In this document: positions 17,541-26,037 of the stretch, piece by piece
Position numbering within the stretch: position 1 is the first letter of the stretch
How the letters are laid out: each line of letters starts with the position of its first letter
NCBI RefSeq assembly: GCF_000741215.1
Contig: NZ_JGYX01000001.1
Location: forward strand, 479,776-543,775
DNA length: 64,000 bases
From: Bifidobacterium pullorum subsp. gallinarum
GTDB lineage: Bacteria; Actinomycetota; Actinomycetes; Actinomycetales; Bifidobacteriaceae
Direction: 5' to 3'
Translations under genes and position numbers: made by a program
Notes under the pieces: generated by a model
Databases searched by the model: none
Seen by the model: the letters and a program-made list of their open reading frames with translations, nothing else
Told to the model about the DNA's origin: nothing

Positions 17541-17770
17541 CCGGTGACGAGTGTGTAGATGGCGTATCCGAGGAATCCGACGGAGAAAATCAGCAGAAAC
17601 GTACCCATAACGCGCATCACGGCCAGATAGAGGTCGGTCGGCTCCCCGCCTTTGACTTCAAGGAAATGCTCGATCTTCCACAACCATTCGGGTTTGCCAA
17701 TCATGAGCAGGGAGAGTGCGATCAAGAACACCAATAGGAGTAGCGTCTTAATCCATTCGGATCCGGTCAT
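17537..17770 (-). CDS. Small two-helix membrane protein, unknown function
   Basis: A 77-residue protein with hydrophobic helices at about 8-24 (TLLLLVFLIALSLLMIG) and 51-74 (MRVMGTFLLIFSVGFLGYAIY), joined by a charged segment (LWKIEHFLEVKGGEPTDLY). This fits a small membrane protein of the DUF6199 kind, though the match is from memory of the pattern. Its stop overlaps the start of the 5-formyl-THF cyclo-ligase gene. A GAGGGAATATG context gives it a ribosome site. Confidence 0.75.
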   Translation of the reverse strand: MTGSEWIKTLLLLVFLIALSLLMIGKPEWLWKIEHFLEVKGGEPTDLYLAVMRVMGTFLLIFSVGFLGYAIYTLVTG

Positions 17771-17940
17771 ATTCCCTCCTCTTCCCTCTTCGCTGAGCGT
17801 ACGACCTCAGTATATATATACGCTGAATTCGTGGCGTTGGCGCGATGTTTTCCGTAATGGTTGAGCGCGGAGCCGTGCCGGTCGGCGTTCGTACGAAGCC
17901 GGGCCGGCACGGCACATGTCGGGCGGATGGAGCGCCGCGC

Positions 17941-19452
17941 TTAGCGGCGGCCCGACAGCCCGATGCCGCACATCTCGTCGTCCTGCTCGACGGCTCGGGC
18001 CAGGTGCAGCTGCGGCACGCCCGATGCAACCGGTATCGGCGCGACGGGCGCCGCATCGCCTTCGGCGGAGGGTTCGGCGGTGTCCACGTCGTCCCGGTCG
18101 GGGTCTGCGGGGGAGCGGCCATCGGCGTTCCCGCCGGTCGCCCCGGCGAGCCCGCGGTAGGCGTCGAGGTCGAGCTGACGTTCGCTCGCCGCGACGATTA
18201 CCGCGGTGTTGGCGGCACCGGCCACGTTCAGCGCGGTACGGCCCATGTCGACAATCTGCGAGATCGGCTGGGCGATGGCGATGAAGGGGATCGGCAGCCC
18301 GGCGGCCGCGAACAGCGAGGTGGCGGTGATGGTCGCCGTGCCCGGCACGCCGACGGTGCCGATCGACACCAGCAGCGTCAGGACGACGATCATGAGGTAC
18401 TGCCACGGCGTGTAGTCGAGCCCCTGCGCGTTGATGGCGAATACCGCAAGCAGCGTCGGCCACATGCCCGCGCAACCCGGCATTCCCAGGTTGGCGCCGA
18501 GTCCGGCCACGAACGCGGCTGTATCCTCGGGCACGCCGGCCGAGCGCAGCTGGCGCACCGTGACCGGGATCGTGCCGATGCTGCTCTCCGAGGTGAAGGC
18601 CACCATGCCGGCCGGCCAGAACATCCGGAAGAAGCGCAGCGGGTTGAGGCGGGTTGCGGCGGTCAGGATCAGCGGCTGGACGACGAACATCTGGATCGCC
18701 ATGGACAGGTAGGCCACACCGAGCACGGCGAGCAGCGGCAGCAACGTCAGGATGTCGTTATCGCCGACCGCGGAGGCGATCAGGGAGAGCACGGCGTACG
18801 GGGTGAAACCGACGATGATCTGCGTGGCCTTGGAGAGTACGGCGTCACCGGCGTCGATGACGGCCTTGAACGGTTTGACTGTCTCGCGTCCGGAGTCGGT
18901 GGAGGCCACAGCCGTGTAGGCGACGGCGGCGAGCAGCGAGAACAGCACCACCGGCACGACCTGGTTGGCCGACCAGTTCGCCATCAGGTTCGACGGGAAC
19001 AGGTTGATGATCGTGTCGATGACCCCGGGCACCTCGCGTTGCTGGTAGTCGGTGGGCATCGCGAACTGGAAGCCCACGCCGATGCGGAAGGCGCTGGCCA
19101 GGCCAAGGGTGAGCAGCGATGCGGTGAGCGTGTTGAGCAGCAGGAACACGACGGTCTTGACCGCCATGCCGCGCAGCCGCAGCGAGTCGCCGAGGTTGGT
19201 GACGCTGGAGAACACGCTGAACAGCAGCAGCGGAACGACGAGCGCGGCGATGACCTGCGACCAGATCGCGCCGAAGACCCCGACGTACTGCGTGTGGCCC
19301 TGGGCGATCAGCCCGAGCGCGATGCCGAGCACGGTGGCGATGATGACGCGCAGACCGAATCCGGCCGTACGGGTGCGTTTGAGGTGCCACAGCGCGGCGA
19401 AGGCGATGACGGCGGCCGCGAGGGCGGCCCAGTCGATGAATTGCGATGGCAT
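17941..19452 (-). CDS. SLC1/DAACS family cation symporter, possibly L-cystine (TcyP-like)
   Basis: A 503-residue sodium/proton-coupled symporter of the dicarboxylate/amino acid family. It has about eight membrane helices and two re-entrant loops. Family signatures include VVPLLLFSVFSSVTNLGD, AFTSESSIGTIPVTVRQLRSAG (the serine-rich HP1-like loop), GLGANLGMPGCAGMWPTLLAVF and VSIGTVGVPGTATITATSLFAAAGLP (TM8-HP2 region). The GANLGMPGCAG form and the AFRIGVGFQFAMP segment resemble TcyP-type cystine symporters more than glutamate carriers, but the substrate is not certain. The C-terminal 60 residues are an acidic, Asp/Glu/Pro-rich tail. AAGGAAG precedes the ATG. It is transcribed alone. Confidence 0.85.
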   Translation of the reverse strand: MPSQFIDWAALAAAVIAFAALWHLKRTRTAGFGLRVIIATVLGIALGLIAQGHTQYVGVFGAIWSQVIAALVVPLLLFSVFSSVTNLGDSLRLRGMAVKTVVFLLLNTLTASLLTLGLASAFRIGVGFQFAMPTDYQQREVPGVIDTIINLFPSNLMANWSANQVVPVVLFSLLAAVAYTAVASTDSGRETVKPFKAVIDAGDAVLSKATQIIVGFTPYAVLSLIASAVGDNDILTLLPLLAVLGVAYLSMAIQMFVVQPLILTAATRLNPLRFFRMFWPAGMVAFTSESSIGTIPVTVRQLRSAGVPEDTAAFVAGLGANLGMPGCAGMWPTLLAVFAINAQGLDYTPWQYLMIVVLTLLVSIGTVGVPGTATITATSLFAAAGLPIPFIAIAQPISQIVDMGRTALNVAGAANTAVIVAASERQLDLDAYRGLAGATGGNADGRSPADPDRDDVDTAEPSAEGDAAPVAPIPVASGVPQLHLARAVEQDDEMCGIGLSGRR

Positions 19453-20208
19453 GAATCTTCCTTATACGAGGTCGATGGACGGATTGGGACGATGAATCGA
19501 TGACATTGATTGTGCGCGGGAACGAATCCACGCCGGGCAGCCGGTGCGTTCGGTGGGGCGCATCATGCGCCTTCTGGCACAACGGGCGGGGAAGATTCAT
19601 ATCGGCGATTCGCCGTGACGGCACCGCGGATGACGCGGCGGTCTGAAAGCTCTGCATGGTATGAATCGACTGAACGCGGGCCGTGCACGTCCGTGACACA
19701 CCACGGTCGGGCACCCGGCGCGGGTGCGGCGTTCAGCGACAACAACAGAGCATGAAATTCATGGGTGCCACGGTAGCACATGGTCCGGCATCCGGGCATT
19801 TCTCTCACGGAGGAATTATCGGGACGCGCGGCGGAACGGTGATGCAGCTCACAGTATTCCTGCGGTGAACATCAGAGCGGTGTCGGGCCGCATGACGGTA
19901 ACGTGGTCCGCAAGACGGCGGGCGACCCGGGGTCGTATGGCGGCCCAAGACGGGGCGCCGCCATTGATTGCCGTCACAGCCATGGCTAGGAGGCCAACAT
20001 GTCCAATTTCGTCAACGCGCTGGAATCCCGGTGCGTCCCAGGACGGTAGCGGGCCGCCTTGCGTCCGTGCCGGGAACGTCGTGGCCGGATGCCGTCGCCA
20101 CGGTGCCCTCGGGCACGTGAGGGAACCGGAATGATTCGCGGGGATGATGGTGTTGGGGGAGCGGCGCCGGTTAGAGTCGGTGGTCGATACCGTTCACGGG
20201 GAGGAATT
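19453..20208. other. Gene-poor interval between symporter and EEP-family gene
   Basis: About 750 bp between divergently oriented genes. I see no conserved protein in any frame; the longer open frames lack ribosome sites and recognisable sequence. A few short inverted repeats occur, and a 16-codon ORF with a strong ribosome site at 19999 is listed separately. The interval should hold the promoters of both neighbours. Confidence 0.6.
19999..20049 (+). CDS. Possible 16-residue small ORF or leader peptide
   Basis: ATG at 19999 is preceded by TAGGAGGCCAAC, an excellent Shine-Dalgarno match, and encodes MSNFVNALESRCVPGR before a TAG. It lies 160 bp upstream of the EEP-family gene on the same strand. 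It contains one cysteine late in the peptide, as do some actinobacterial cysteine-sensing leader peptides, but no downstream sulfur gene follows. It may also be the relic 5' end of a lost gene. Translation is plausible; function is unknown. Confidence 0.35.
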   Translation: MSNFVNALESRCVPGR

Positions 20209-21249
20209 ATGCCCAATACCGCATCCGCACGTCGCCCGAAGCCGAAGCGCCGCAGCCGCCATACCGTGCTGCGCATCCTGTCGGGATTGTGCGCGCTGGT
20301 TGCGGTGGTCGGCGTGGTGGCGCGGGCGCTGCCCGAACAGTTGCAGGCGTTGCCGTATGTGCCGGTGATTGTGTCGGCGACGCCGTGGTTCGTCGTCGCG
20401 GCGGTGCTGGCGCTGCTGTTCGCGCTGATTTCGCGCCGTTGGATTGTGGCGTTGGTGGCTGTGGCCTGCATCGGTCTGGAGGTCTGGTGGCAGTATCCGT
20501 TTTTTGTGCCGCAGGTCCAATTGCCGGCGGAGGCTACCGCCGCGGTGGCCGCCGGACAGGCGAATACGGCCGACCGGTATGCCCGTGTGATGACGGTGAA
20601 TGTGTACAAGGGGCAGGCCGATCCGCAGGCGATTGTGGATGCGGTACGCGACCAACGCGTTGAGGTGCTGGCGTTGCAGGAGACGACCGACGAGTTCGTG
20701 GCCGCGCTGAATGACGCCGGCATCGGCACATACCTGCCGTATGCGCAGGTCTCCTCGTCTGATGGGGTGTATGGCAACGGCCTGTGGTCGGTGACTGCGC
20801 TTGCCGACCCCGCCGATGACGACGTGCATTCGAGTGCCTCGTTCATGCCCGGCGGCACCGTGACCTTGGGGGATGTGCCCGTCCGCTTCGTATCCGTGCA
20901 TACGACGGCGCCGGTGCCCGGGTATTGGGAGCAGTGGAGGCGGTCGCTCGACGAGTTGGCGATGCTGCGCGCCGACGCCGGCACCCGGTACATCTTCATG
21001 GGCGATTTCAACGCGACGACCGACCACACCCCGTTCCACAACTTCCTGGGTGATCGATTCCGGGACGCGGTCCAGCAGTCCGGCCACGGGTTCGCGTTCA
21101 CCTGGCCGACCGACCGCGCATGGCTGCCGCGCTTCGCGGGCATCGACCATATTGTGGTCGATCAGGGCATGACCACCGGCCAATGCGAGGTGGTGGAGAT
21201 TCCCGGCTCCGACCACGCCGCCCTGCTGGCCACCGTGGCCGTCTCCTGA
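20209..21249 (+). CDS. Endonuclease/exonuclease/phosphatase (EEP) family membrane-anchored protein
   Basis: A 346-residue protein with a basic N-terminus (RRPKPKRRSRH) and three transmembrane helices at about 22-40, 52-73 and 76-95, then an EEP (DNase I-like) domain. Catalytic markers include MTVNVYKGQADPQAIVDAV, VLALQETTDEF (metal-binding Glu), FVSVHTTAP, FMGDFNATTDH and the terminal GSDHAALL His-containing motif. GGGAGGAATT supports the ATG at 20209; longer frames start upstream but lack ribosome sites. Members with this TM-TM-TM-EEP layout are widespread in actinobacteria, and their substrates (nucleic acid or phospholipid/inositol phosphates) are unassigned. The active domain should face outside. 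Confidence 0.88.
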   Translation: MPNTASARRPKPKRRSRHTVLRILSGLCALVAVVGVVARALPEQLQALPYVPVIVSATPWFVVAAVLALLFALISRRWIVALVAVACIGLEVWWQYPFFVPQVQLPAEATAAVAAGQANTADRYARVMTVNVYKGQADPQAIVDAVRDQRVEVLALQETTDEFVAALNDAGIGTYLPYAQVSSSDGVYGNGLWSVTALADPADDDVHSSASFMPGGTVTLGDVPVRFVSVHTTAPVPGYWEQWRRSLDELAMLRADAGTRYIFMGDFNATTDHTPFHNFLGDRFRDAVQQSGHGFAFTWPTDRAWLPRFAGIDHIVVDQGMTTGQCEVVEIPGSDHAALLATVAVS

Positions 21250-21298
21250 TTGACGCCGTTGGTTTGCGTCGGCGCATGTCATCGGCGCGGCGATGAAA

Positions 21299-21336
21299 GT
21301 TGTGGCCCGTTTCCGGCGATGGAAACGGGCCACAAC
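21299..21336. terminator. Intrinsic-type terminator hairpin
   Basis: GTTGTGGCCCGTTTCC (21299-21314) and GGAAACGGGCCACAAC (21321-21336) form a perfect 16-bp stem with a 6-nt loop downstream of the EEP gene. It is usable from both strands, for the convergent xseB transcript as well. Confidence 0.9.
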
Positions 21337-21352
21337 GGTGACGGACGGGCGA

Positions 21353-21486
21353 TAAGGCCACGAGGGGACTCAGTCGAGATTCGACTGGGCTGAGCCGTGT
21401 GGCGGGCAGTCCGGTGGACTGCCCGTAGGCGAAGTGAGTGGCCGTTAAGGCCACGAGGGGACTCAGTCGAGATTCGACTGAGTCCC
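21353..21486. repeat. Direct repeat duplicating the 3' end of xseB, with hairpins
   Basis: A 35-bp sequence starting TAAGGCCACGAGG and ending GATTCGACTG occurs at 21353-21387 and 21446-21480. Each copy contains the hairpin CTCAGTCGA-GAT-TCGACTG; in the second the stem extends to 13 bp (21458-21470 with 21474-21486) and includes the last codons and stop of xseB. Between the copies is another perfect hairpin, GGGCAGTCC/GGACTGCCC (21404-21424). It looks like a duplicated terminator. Confidence 0.85.
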
Positions 21487-21786
21487 GGCCGTCTGCGCCG
21501 AGGCGGCCTGCTCGGCCTGGGCGGCGTCGAGCTTGGCGCGCACCTCGCCCAGGAGCGTCTGCGCGCGGCGGGCGAGCGCCTCGCCGATCTCCCACTGGCG
21601 CATCGACTGGTCCAGGTTCAGTCCGCCGGCCTCCAGCGCCTGCACGGCCTGGATGAGCTTGTCGCGCGCCTCCTCATACGGCATCTGCGCGATGGCCTCG
21701 CGTTCGGCGTCGGTCAGCGAGGATGCGACGGCCGGTGCGGCGGTGGTCTCGGTGTCGGTTGCGTCGGTGGTGGTCTTGTCGGTCAT
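21463..21786 (-). CDS. xseB: Exodeoxyribonuclease VII small subunit
   Basis: A 107-residue XseB. The core LTDAEREAIAQMPYEEARDKLIQAVQALEAGGLNLDQSMRQWEIGEALARRAQTLLGEVRAKLDAAQ is the two-helix family domain, with the diagnostic YEEARDKL and GEALARR positions. An Ala/Thr-rich N-terminal extension of about 22 residues precedes it. AGGAAAGGA lies upstream of the ATG. It lies 61 bp downstream of xseA; together they make the ssDNA-specific, metal-independent exonuclease VII. Its 3' end lies in a hairpin that is duplicated downstream. Confidence 0.95.
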   Translation of the reverse strand: MTDKTTTDATDTETTAAPAVASSLTDAEREAIAQMPYEEARDKLIQAVQALEAGGLNLDQSMRQWEIGEALARRAQTLLGEVRAKLDAAQAEQAASAQTAGTQSNLD

Positions 21787-21847
21787 CGGTGGGTTCCTTT
21801 CCTGTGCGAATGATGCGGGGTGTATGAACGGATCGGTTCGGTCGGGG

Positions 21848-23158
21848 TCACAACTGCGTGCCTGTGGCTTCGGCCGTGACGGTGCCGCGCTTCAGCGTGA
21901 TGGTCAGTGCGTCGCCGGGGGCGGCATGCGCGGCGTCGTCCAGTACGTGCCCGTCGGCGGTCTGGACGACCGCGTAGCCGCGGTTCAGCGTGGATTGCGG
22001 GCTCAATGCCGTCAGGGAGGCGTGCAGTTTCTCGACGGTCATCGTGGCGTCGTCCACGATGCGTGTCAGGCCGTGCCGCATCCGCACCACGGCGTCGTCG
22101 ACGAATCGCTGGTGCGGTTCCAGCATGGTCTGCGGTTGGGTCAGGCTCGGCCGGGTGGCGTACCCCTCGATCAGGCGGGTTTCGTTGTCCACGCGGGCGC
22201 TGATTCGCATGCGCATCTGGCCGATCGCGCCGGCGATCAGCTGCCACTGCTCATGCACGTCCGGCACGACGCGTTTGGCCGCGTCGGTGGGGGTGGATGC
22301 GCGCAGGTCGGCGGCCAGGTCGATCAGTGTCCAATCGTCCTCGTGTCCCACGGCGGAGACGATCGGCGTGACGCAGGCGGCCGTCGCGCGGACCACGCCC
22401 TCGTCGGAGAAGCCGATGAGGTCCTCGAAGCTGCCGCCGCCGCGGGCCACGATGATCACGTCGACCTCCGGATCGGCGTCGAGCCGCTGGATCGCGGCGA
22501 TGACGTCCGCCGGGCATTGCACTCCCTGCACATGCGCGTGGACCACCTTGAACCGCACCGCTGGCCAGCGCAGGTTGACGTTCGTGATCACATCGCCCTC
22601 GGCACGCGCCTGCGGGGCGCATACCAGCCCGATGCATGCGGGGAATTCCGGCAGCGGCACCTTGTTCTCCGCGTCGAACAGCCCTTCGCCCTTGAGTCGT
22701 TTGCGCAGCTCGTCGATCTGGGCCTTGAGGTCGCCGGCGCCGATGCGGCGGATGTCGTCGGCCACAAAGCTCAGGCGCGTGGCCTTGACCCACACGTCGG
22801 CCTTGCCGTGCACCACCACGCGGTCGCCCTGACGGAAGTCGCGGGCCTTGGCCACGAAGCGGCTGAAGCCCATCACCGACAGCGAGACCTCCTCGAAATT
22901 GTCTCGCAGCGTGATGTACCCGGAGGTGGAGCGGCGCATGTTGATCTCCACGATCTGCCCCTCCACCCAGGCCTCGGGCCATTTGGCGACGGCGTTGTGG
23001 TACTTCTGGCTCAGCACGCTGACCGGCCAGGGGTTCTCCGCGGTGGTGTCCCGCGCCAGGCGGGGCAGCTGATCCAGCGGCCGTGGGCCGGCGGATGTCC
23101 CCGTATCCGCAGGCTGCGATGCCGCAGAACCGTATCCATAGTCAACAGTCATGCACAC
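21848..23158 (-). CDS. xseA: Exodeoxyribonuclease VII large subunit
   Basis: A 436-residue XseA. An N-terminal OB-fold (VEGQIVEINMRRSTSGYITLRD, VVHGKADVWVKATRLSFVADDI) is followed by the catalytic domain with IGLVCAPQARAEGDVITNV, VDVIIVARGGGSFEDLIGFSDEGVVRA and VSAVGHEDDWTLIDLAADLRASTPTDAAK. A helical region and C-terminal LNRGYAVVQTADGHVL end the protein. The GTG at 23158 is favoured by GGAGG about 6-7 bp upstream; the ATG at 23152 is two codons later and equally in frame. The longer open frame extending to 23290 is not supported. Co-transcribed with xseB. Confidence 0.94.
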   Translation of the reverse strand: MCMTVDYGYGSAASQPADTGTSAGPRPLDQLPRLARDTTAENPWPVSVLSQKYHNAVAKWPEAWVEGQIVEINMRRSTSGYITLRDNFEEVSLSVMGFSRFVAKARDFRQGDRVVVHGKADVWVKATRLSFVADDIRRIGAGDLKAQIDELRKRLKGEGLFDAENKVPLPEFPACIGLVCAPQARAEGDVITNVNLRWPAVRFKVVHAHVQGVQCPADVIAAIQRLDADPEVDVIIVARGGGSFEDLIGFSDEGVVRATAACVTPIVSAVGHEDDWTLIDLAADLRASTPTDAAKRVVPDVHEQWQLIAGAIGQMRMRISARVDNETRLIEGYATRPSLTQPQTMLEPHQRFVDDAVVRMRHGLTRIVDDATMTVEKLHASLTALSPQSTLNRGYAVVQTADGHVLDDAAHAAPGDALTITLKRGTVTAEATGTQL

Positions 23159-23324
23159 AAGGTTCCTCCGGTGAACGGACAAGATGACGTGTGCGGGTCG
23201 GTGAATCGGCGGCGCGCGGAGCCCGTACGGCGAGTCTCCAATGATGGTGCGGGCTGAGCCTTGTTCGGCGCAAACTGTTACCCAAATCACACAATTGTCG
23301 TTTTGGTGGAATGACGCCGAAAAT

Positions 23325-23369
23325 CACTACATCTAGTGTTGAGGCGGCGTGCCGCTACTAGATATCGGG
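23325..23369 (+). promoter_or_regulatory. Tandem NrdR boxes upstream of nrdD
   Basis: CACTACATCTAGTG at 23325-23338 matches the palindromic NrdR-box pattern. A weaker box, TACTAGATATCGGG, at 23356-23369 agrees with it at 9 of 14 positions. The centres are 31 bp apart, about three helical turns, as is usual for NrdR pairs. This supports ATP/dATP-sensed repression of the anaerobic ribonucleotide reductase. The nrdR gene itself is not in the window. Confidence 0.75.
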
Positions 23370-23455
23370 GTGGGGTTGTCGTAGAGTCATGTAAGTTGAA
23401 AAAACTTCATACGTGTAATTTGCCTGCGGCGCAGGCCATAAAGGAGTGAGCGACC

Positions 23456-25840
23456 ATGGAGACCCGGATGATGGAAGCAACGCGCACCGCCACCTCCACC
23501 GTGTTGGTGGAGAAGCGTGACGGTCGTATCGTGGATTTCGACGCGGCCAACATCATCAACGCCATCAAGGCCGCGTTCACCGATCTGAACAAGCAGGTGG
23601 GCCCGCAGCAGGAGGATCTGATCCGCGGCATCGCCGATCAGATCGAGGGTGAGATCAAGCAGCGCTATGCCGGTCCTGCCAAGATCGAGGACATTCAGAA
23701 CCTCGTCGAGCACGGGCTGATCGAGAACCACCTGTATGACGTGGCCCGCGCCTACACCAGCTACCGTCTGGACCGCGACATCGAGCGCGCCAAGGCCACC
23801 GATGTCAACGAAGCCGTGTCCCGCTTCATCAATCAGGATCCGACCCTGATTCACGAGAACGCGAACAAGGACTCCAACGTCTACGCCACCCAGCGCGATC
23901 TGCTGGCCGGCGCCGTGTCCAAGGCCGCCGCGTTCACCATGCTGCCGCCGGCGGTATCGAACGCGCATATGAAGGGCGACATCCACTTCCACGACGCCGA
24001 TTACTCGCCGTTCACCGCGCAGTCCAACTGCTCGCTGCCGAACTTCTGGGACATGCTGGCCAACGGCTTCACGCTGGGCAACGCCCCGATGGCCAGCCCG
24101 AAGTCCATCGCCATCGCCGCCACCCAGATCACCCAGATCATGAAGGACGTGGCTTCCAGCCAGTACGGCGGCCAGACCGCCAACCGCGCCGACGAGCATC
24201 TGGCCGCCTACGCCAAGAAGGATTACGAGAAGTTCCTGGAGGAGGCCCGCGAGACCATCCCCGACGGCATGCCGGTGGAGTTCGCCCGCGAGCAGGTCGA
24301 GCGTGCCAAGGCCAACGAGCCCAAGAAGCTGCACTTCGGCAACCGCGAACCGCTGCCGATGGACACCCCGTTCCACACCGACGTCGACGAGCTGGAGCAG
24401 GAGCGCGAGATCCTGGCCAAGATCCGCACCCGCAAGGCCATCTACGACGCCATGCAGACCATGGAGTACCAGATTAACTCCAACCGCGTCTCCAACGGCC
24501 AGACCCCGTTCGTGACCATCGGCTTCGGTCTGGGCACCGACTGGTTCTCCCGCGAAATCCAGCGTGCCATCCTGCTCAACCGTATCCGCGGCCTGGGCAA
24601 GGAACACCACACCGCCATCTTCCCGAAGCTGGTGTTCACGATCAAGCACGGCGTGAACGCCGACCCGGGTGACCCGAACTACGACCTGAAGCAGCTGGCG
24701 CTGGAATCCGCCACCAAGCGCATGTATCCGGATGTGGTGTTCTATGAGAACATCGTCAAGATCACCGGCAGCTTCAAGGCCCCGATGGGCTGCCGTTCCT
24801 TCCTGCAGGCCTGGACCGATCCCGAAACCGGCGAGGACGTGGAGGACGGCCGCATGAACCTGGGCGTGGTCACGGTCAATGTGCCGCGCATCGCCATCGA
24901 GTCCCACGGTGACAAGGACCGCTTCTGGAAGCTGTTCAACGAGCGCATGGAGATCGCGCACCAGGCCCTGCAGTTCCGCATCATGCGCTGCAAGCAGGCC
25001 ACACCGGTCAACGCGCCCACCCTGTTCCGCTTCGGCGCCTTCGGGCGTCTGGGCGCGAACGACAACGTGGACCAGCTGTTCAAGAACGAACGCGCCACCG
25101 TGTCGCTGGGCTACATCGGCCTGTATGAGGCGACCGCCGTGTTCTACGGCAAGAACTGGATGCGCGACCACGGCTGGGATCCGGAAGGCAAGGACTTCGC
25201 CCTGTCCATCGTCAAGCGCATGAACGAACTGTGCAAGCAGTGGAGCACCGCGGAGGGGTACCACTATTCGGTGTATTCCACGCCGGCCGAATCGCTGACC
25301 GACCGCTTCAACCGCATGGATAGGGAGAAGTACGGCGAGATCGAGGGCGTGACCGACCACGACTTCTACACCAACTCCTTCCACTACCCGGTGTGGCTGC
25401 AGCCCACCCCGATGGAGAAGCTCACCTTCGAGAAGGACTTCCCGTACTACGCCTCCGGCGGCTTCATCAACTACTGCGAGTACCCGTGCCTGCAGGACAA
25501 CCCGAAGGCGCTCGAAGCCGTGTGGGATTACGCCTATAACATCGGCATCGGCTACCTGGGCACCAACACCCCGATCGACCACTGCTTCGTCTGCGGGTTC
25601 CAGGGCGACTTCGAACCCACCGACGAGGGCTTCAAGTGCCCCGAGTGCGGCAACTCCGACCCGGACAAGTGCAACGTGACCAAGCGCACCTGCGGCTACC
25701 TGGGCAACCCGGTGCAGCGTCCGATGGTGCACGGCCGTCACGAGGAGATCTCGCACCGCGTCAAGCACATGAGCGGCGAAACCGGTCGCGTCACGCTCGC
25801 CGACGGCGAGACCCGCGAGTGGTTCGAGGAGACCAAGTAA
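23456..25840 (+). CDS. nrdD: Anaerobic ribonucleoside-triphosphate reductase (class III)
   Basis: A 794-residue glycyl-radical enzyme that reduces NTPs to dNTPs without oxygen. An N-terminal ATP-cone (VEKRDGRIVDFDAANIINAIKAAF, about residues 15-105) gives allosteric control. The catalytic barrel includes HFHDADYSPFTAQSNCSLPNFWDML. The C-terminal zinc site is C710xxC713 and C728xxC731 (HCFVCGF, KCPECGN). The glycyl-radical loop RTCGYLG has G747 as the probable radical site. AAAGGAG precedes the ATG. Tandem NrdR boxes upstream and nrdG downstream complete the module. It suits an obligate anaerobe. Confidence 0.97.
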   Translation: METRMMEATRTATSTVLVEKRDGRIVDFDAANIINAIKAAFTDLNKQVGPQQEDLIRGIADQIEGEIKQRYAGPAKIEDIQNLVEHGLIENHLYDVARAYTSYRLDRDIERAKATDVNEAVSRFINQDPTLIHENANKDSNVYATQRDLLAGAVSKAAAFTMLPPAVSNAHMKGDIHFHDADYSPFTAQSNCSLPNFWDMLANGFTLGNAPMASPKSIAIAATQITQIMKDVASSQYGGQTANRADEHLAAYAKKDYEKFLEEARETIPDGMPVEFAREQVERAKANEPKKLHFGNREPLPMDTPFHTDVDELEQEREILAKIRTRKAIYDAMQTMEYQINSNRVSNGQTPFVTIGFGLGTDWFSREIQRAILLNRIRGLGKEHHTAIFPKLVFTIKHGVNADPGDPNYDLKQLALESATKRMYPDVVFYENIVKITGSFKAPMGCRSFLQAWTDPETGEDVEDGRMNLGVVTVNVPRIAIESHGDKDRFWKLFNERMEIAHQALQFRIMRCKQATPVNAPTLFRFGAFGRLGANDNVDQLFKNERATVSLGYIGLYEATAVFYGKNWMRDHGWDPEGKDFALSIVKRMNELCKQWSTAEGYHYSVYSTPAESLTDRFNRMDREKYGEIEGVTDHDFYTNSFHYPVWLQPTPMEKLTFEKDFPYYASGGFINYCEYPCLQDNPKALEAVWDYAYNIGIGYLGTNTPIDHCFVCGFQGDFEPTDEGFKCPECGNSDPDKCNVTKRTCGYLGNPVQRPMVHGRHEEISHRVKHMSGETGRVTLADGETREWFEETK

Positions 25841-25899
25841 GCATCCGGCATTCCCGATCATTCCCGATGACGGAACGGCCGTGGTGACGTACGCGGCAG

Positions 25900-25939
25900 G
25901 AGGGTGGTTCGTGGCGGCAGACCGTCGCGAACCACCCTC
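25900..25939 (+). terminator. Hairpin between nrdD and nrdG
   Basis: GAGGGTGGTTCG (25900-25911) and CGAACCACCCTC (25928-25939) form a perfect 12-bp stem. It lies within the nrdD-nrdG gap and may reduce readthrough, so that activase is made in smaller amounts than reductase. Confidence 0.75.
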
Positions 25940-26037
25940 AGCCTTACCCGCGAATCGTCATCCAAACCACGGATGCAGCATTACGGATGCATACGGATGC
26001 ACCGAGGCGGCAGGCAATCAACGATGAAGGAGACGGC

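Noticed and set aside
19510..19868. Short open frames in the symporter-EEP gap
   Set aside because: None has a good ribosome site or recognisable protein; only the 16-codon ORF at 19999 has a strong site.
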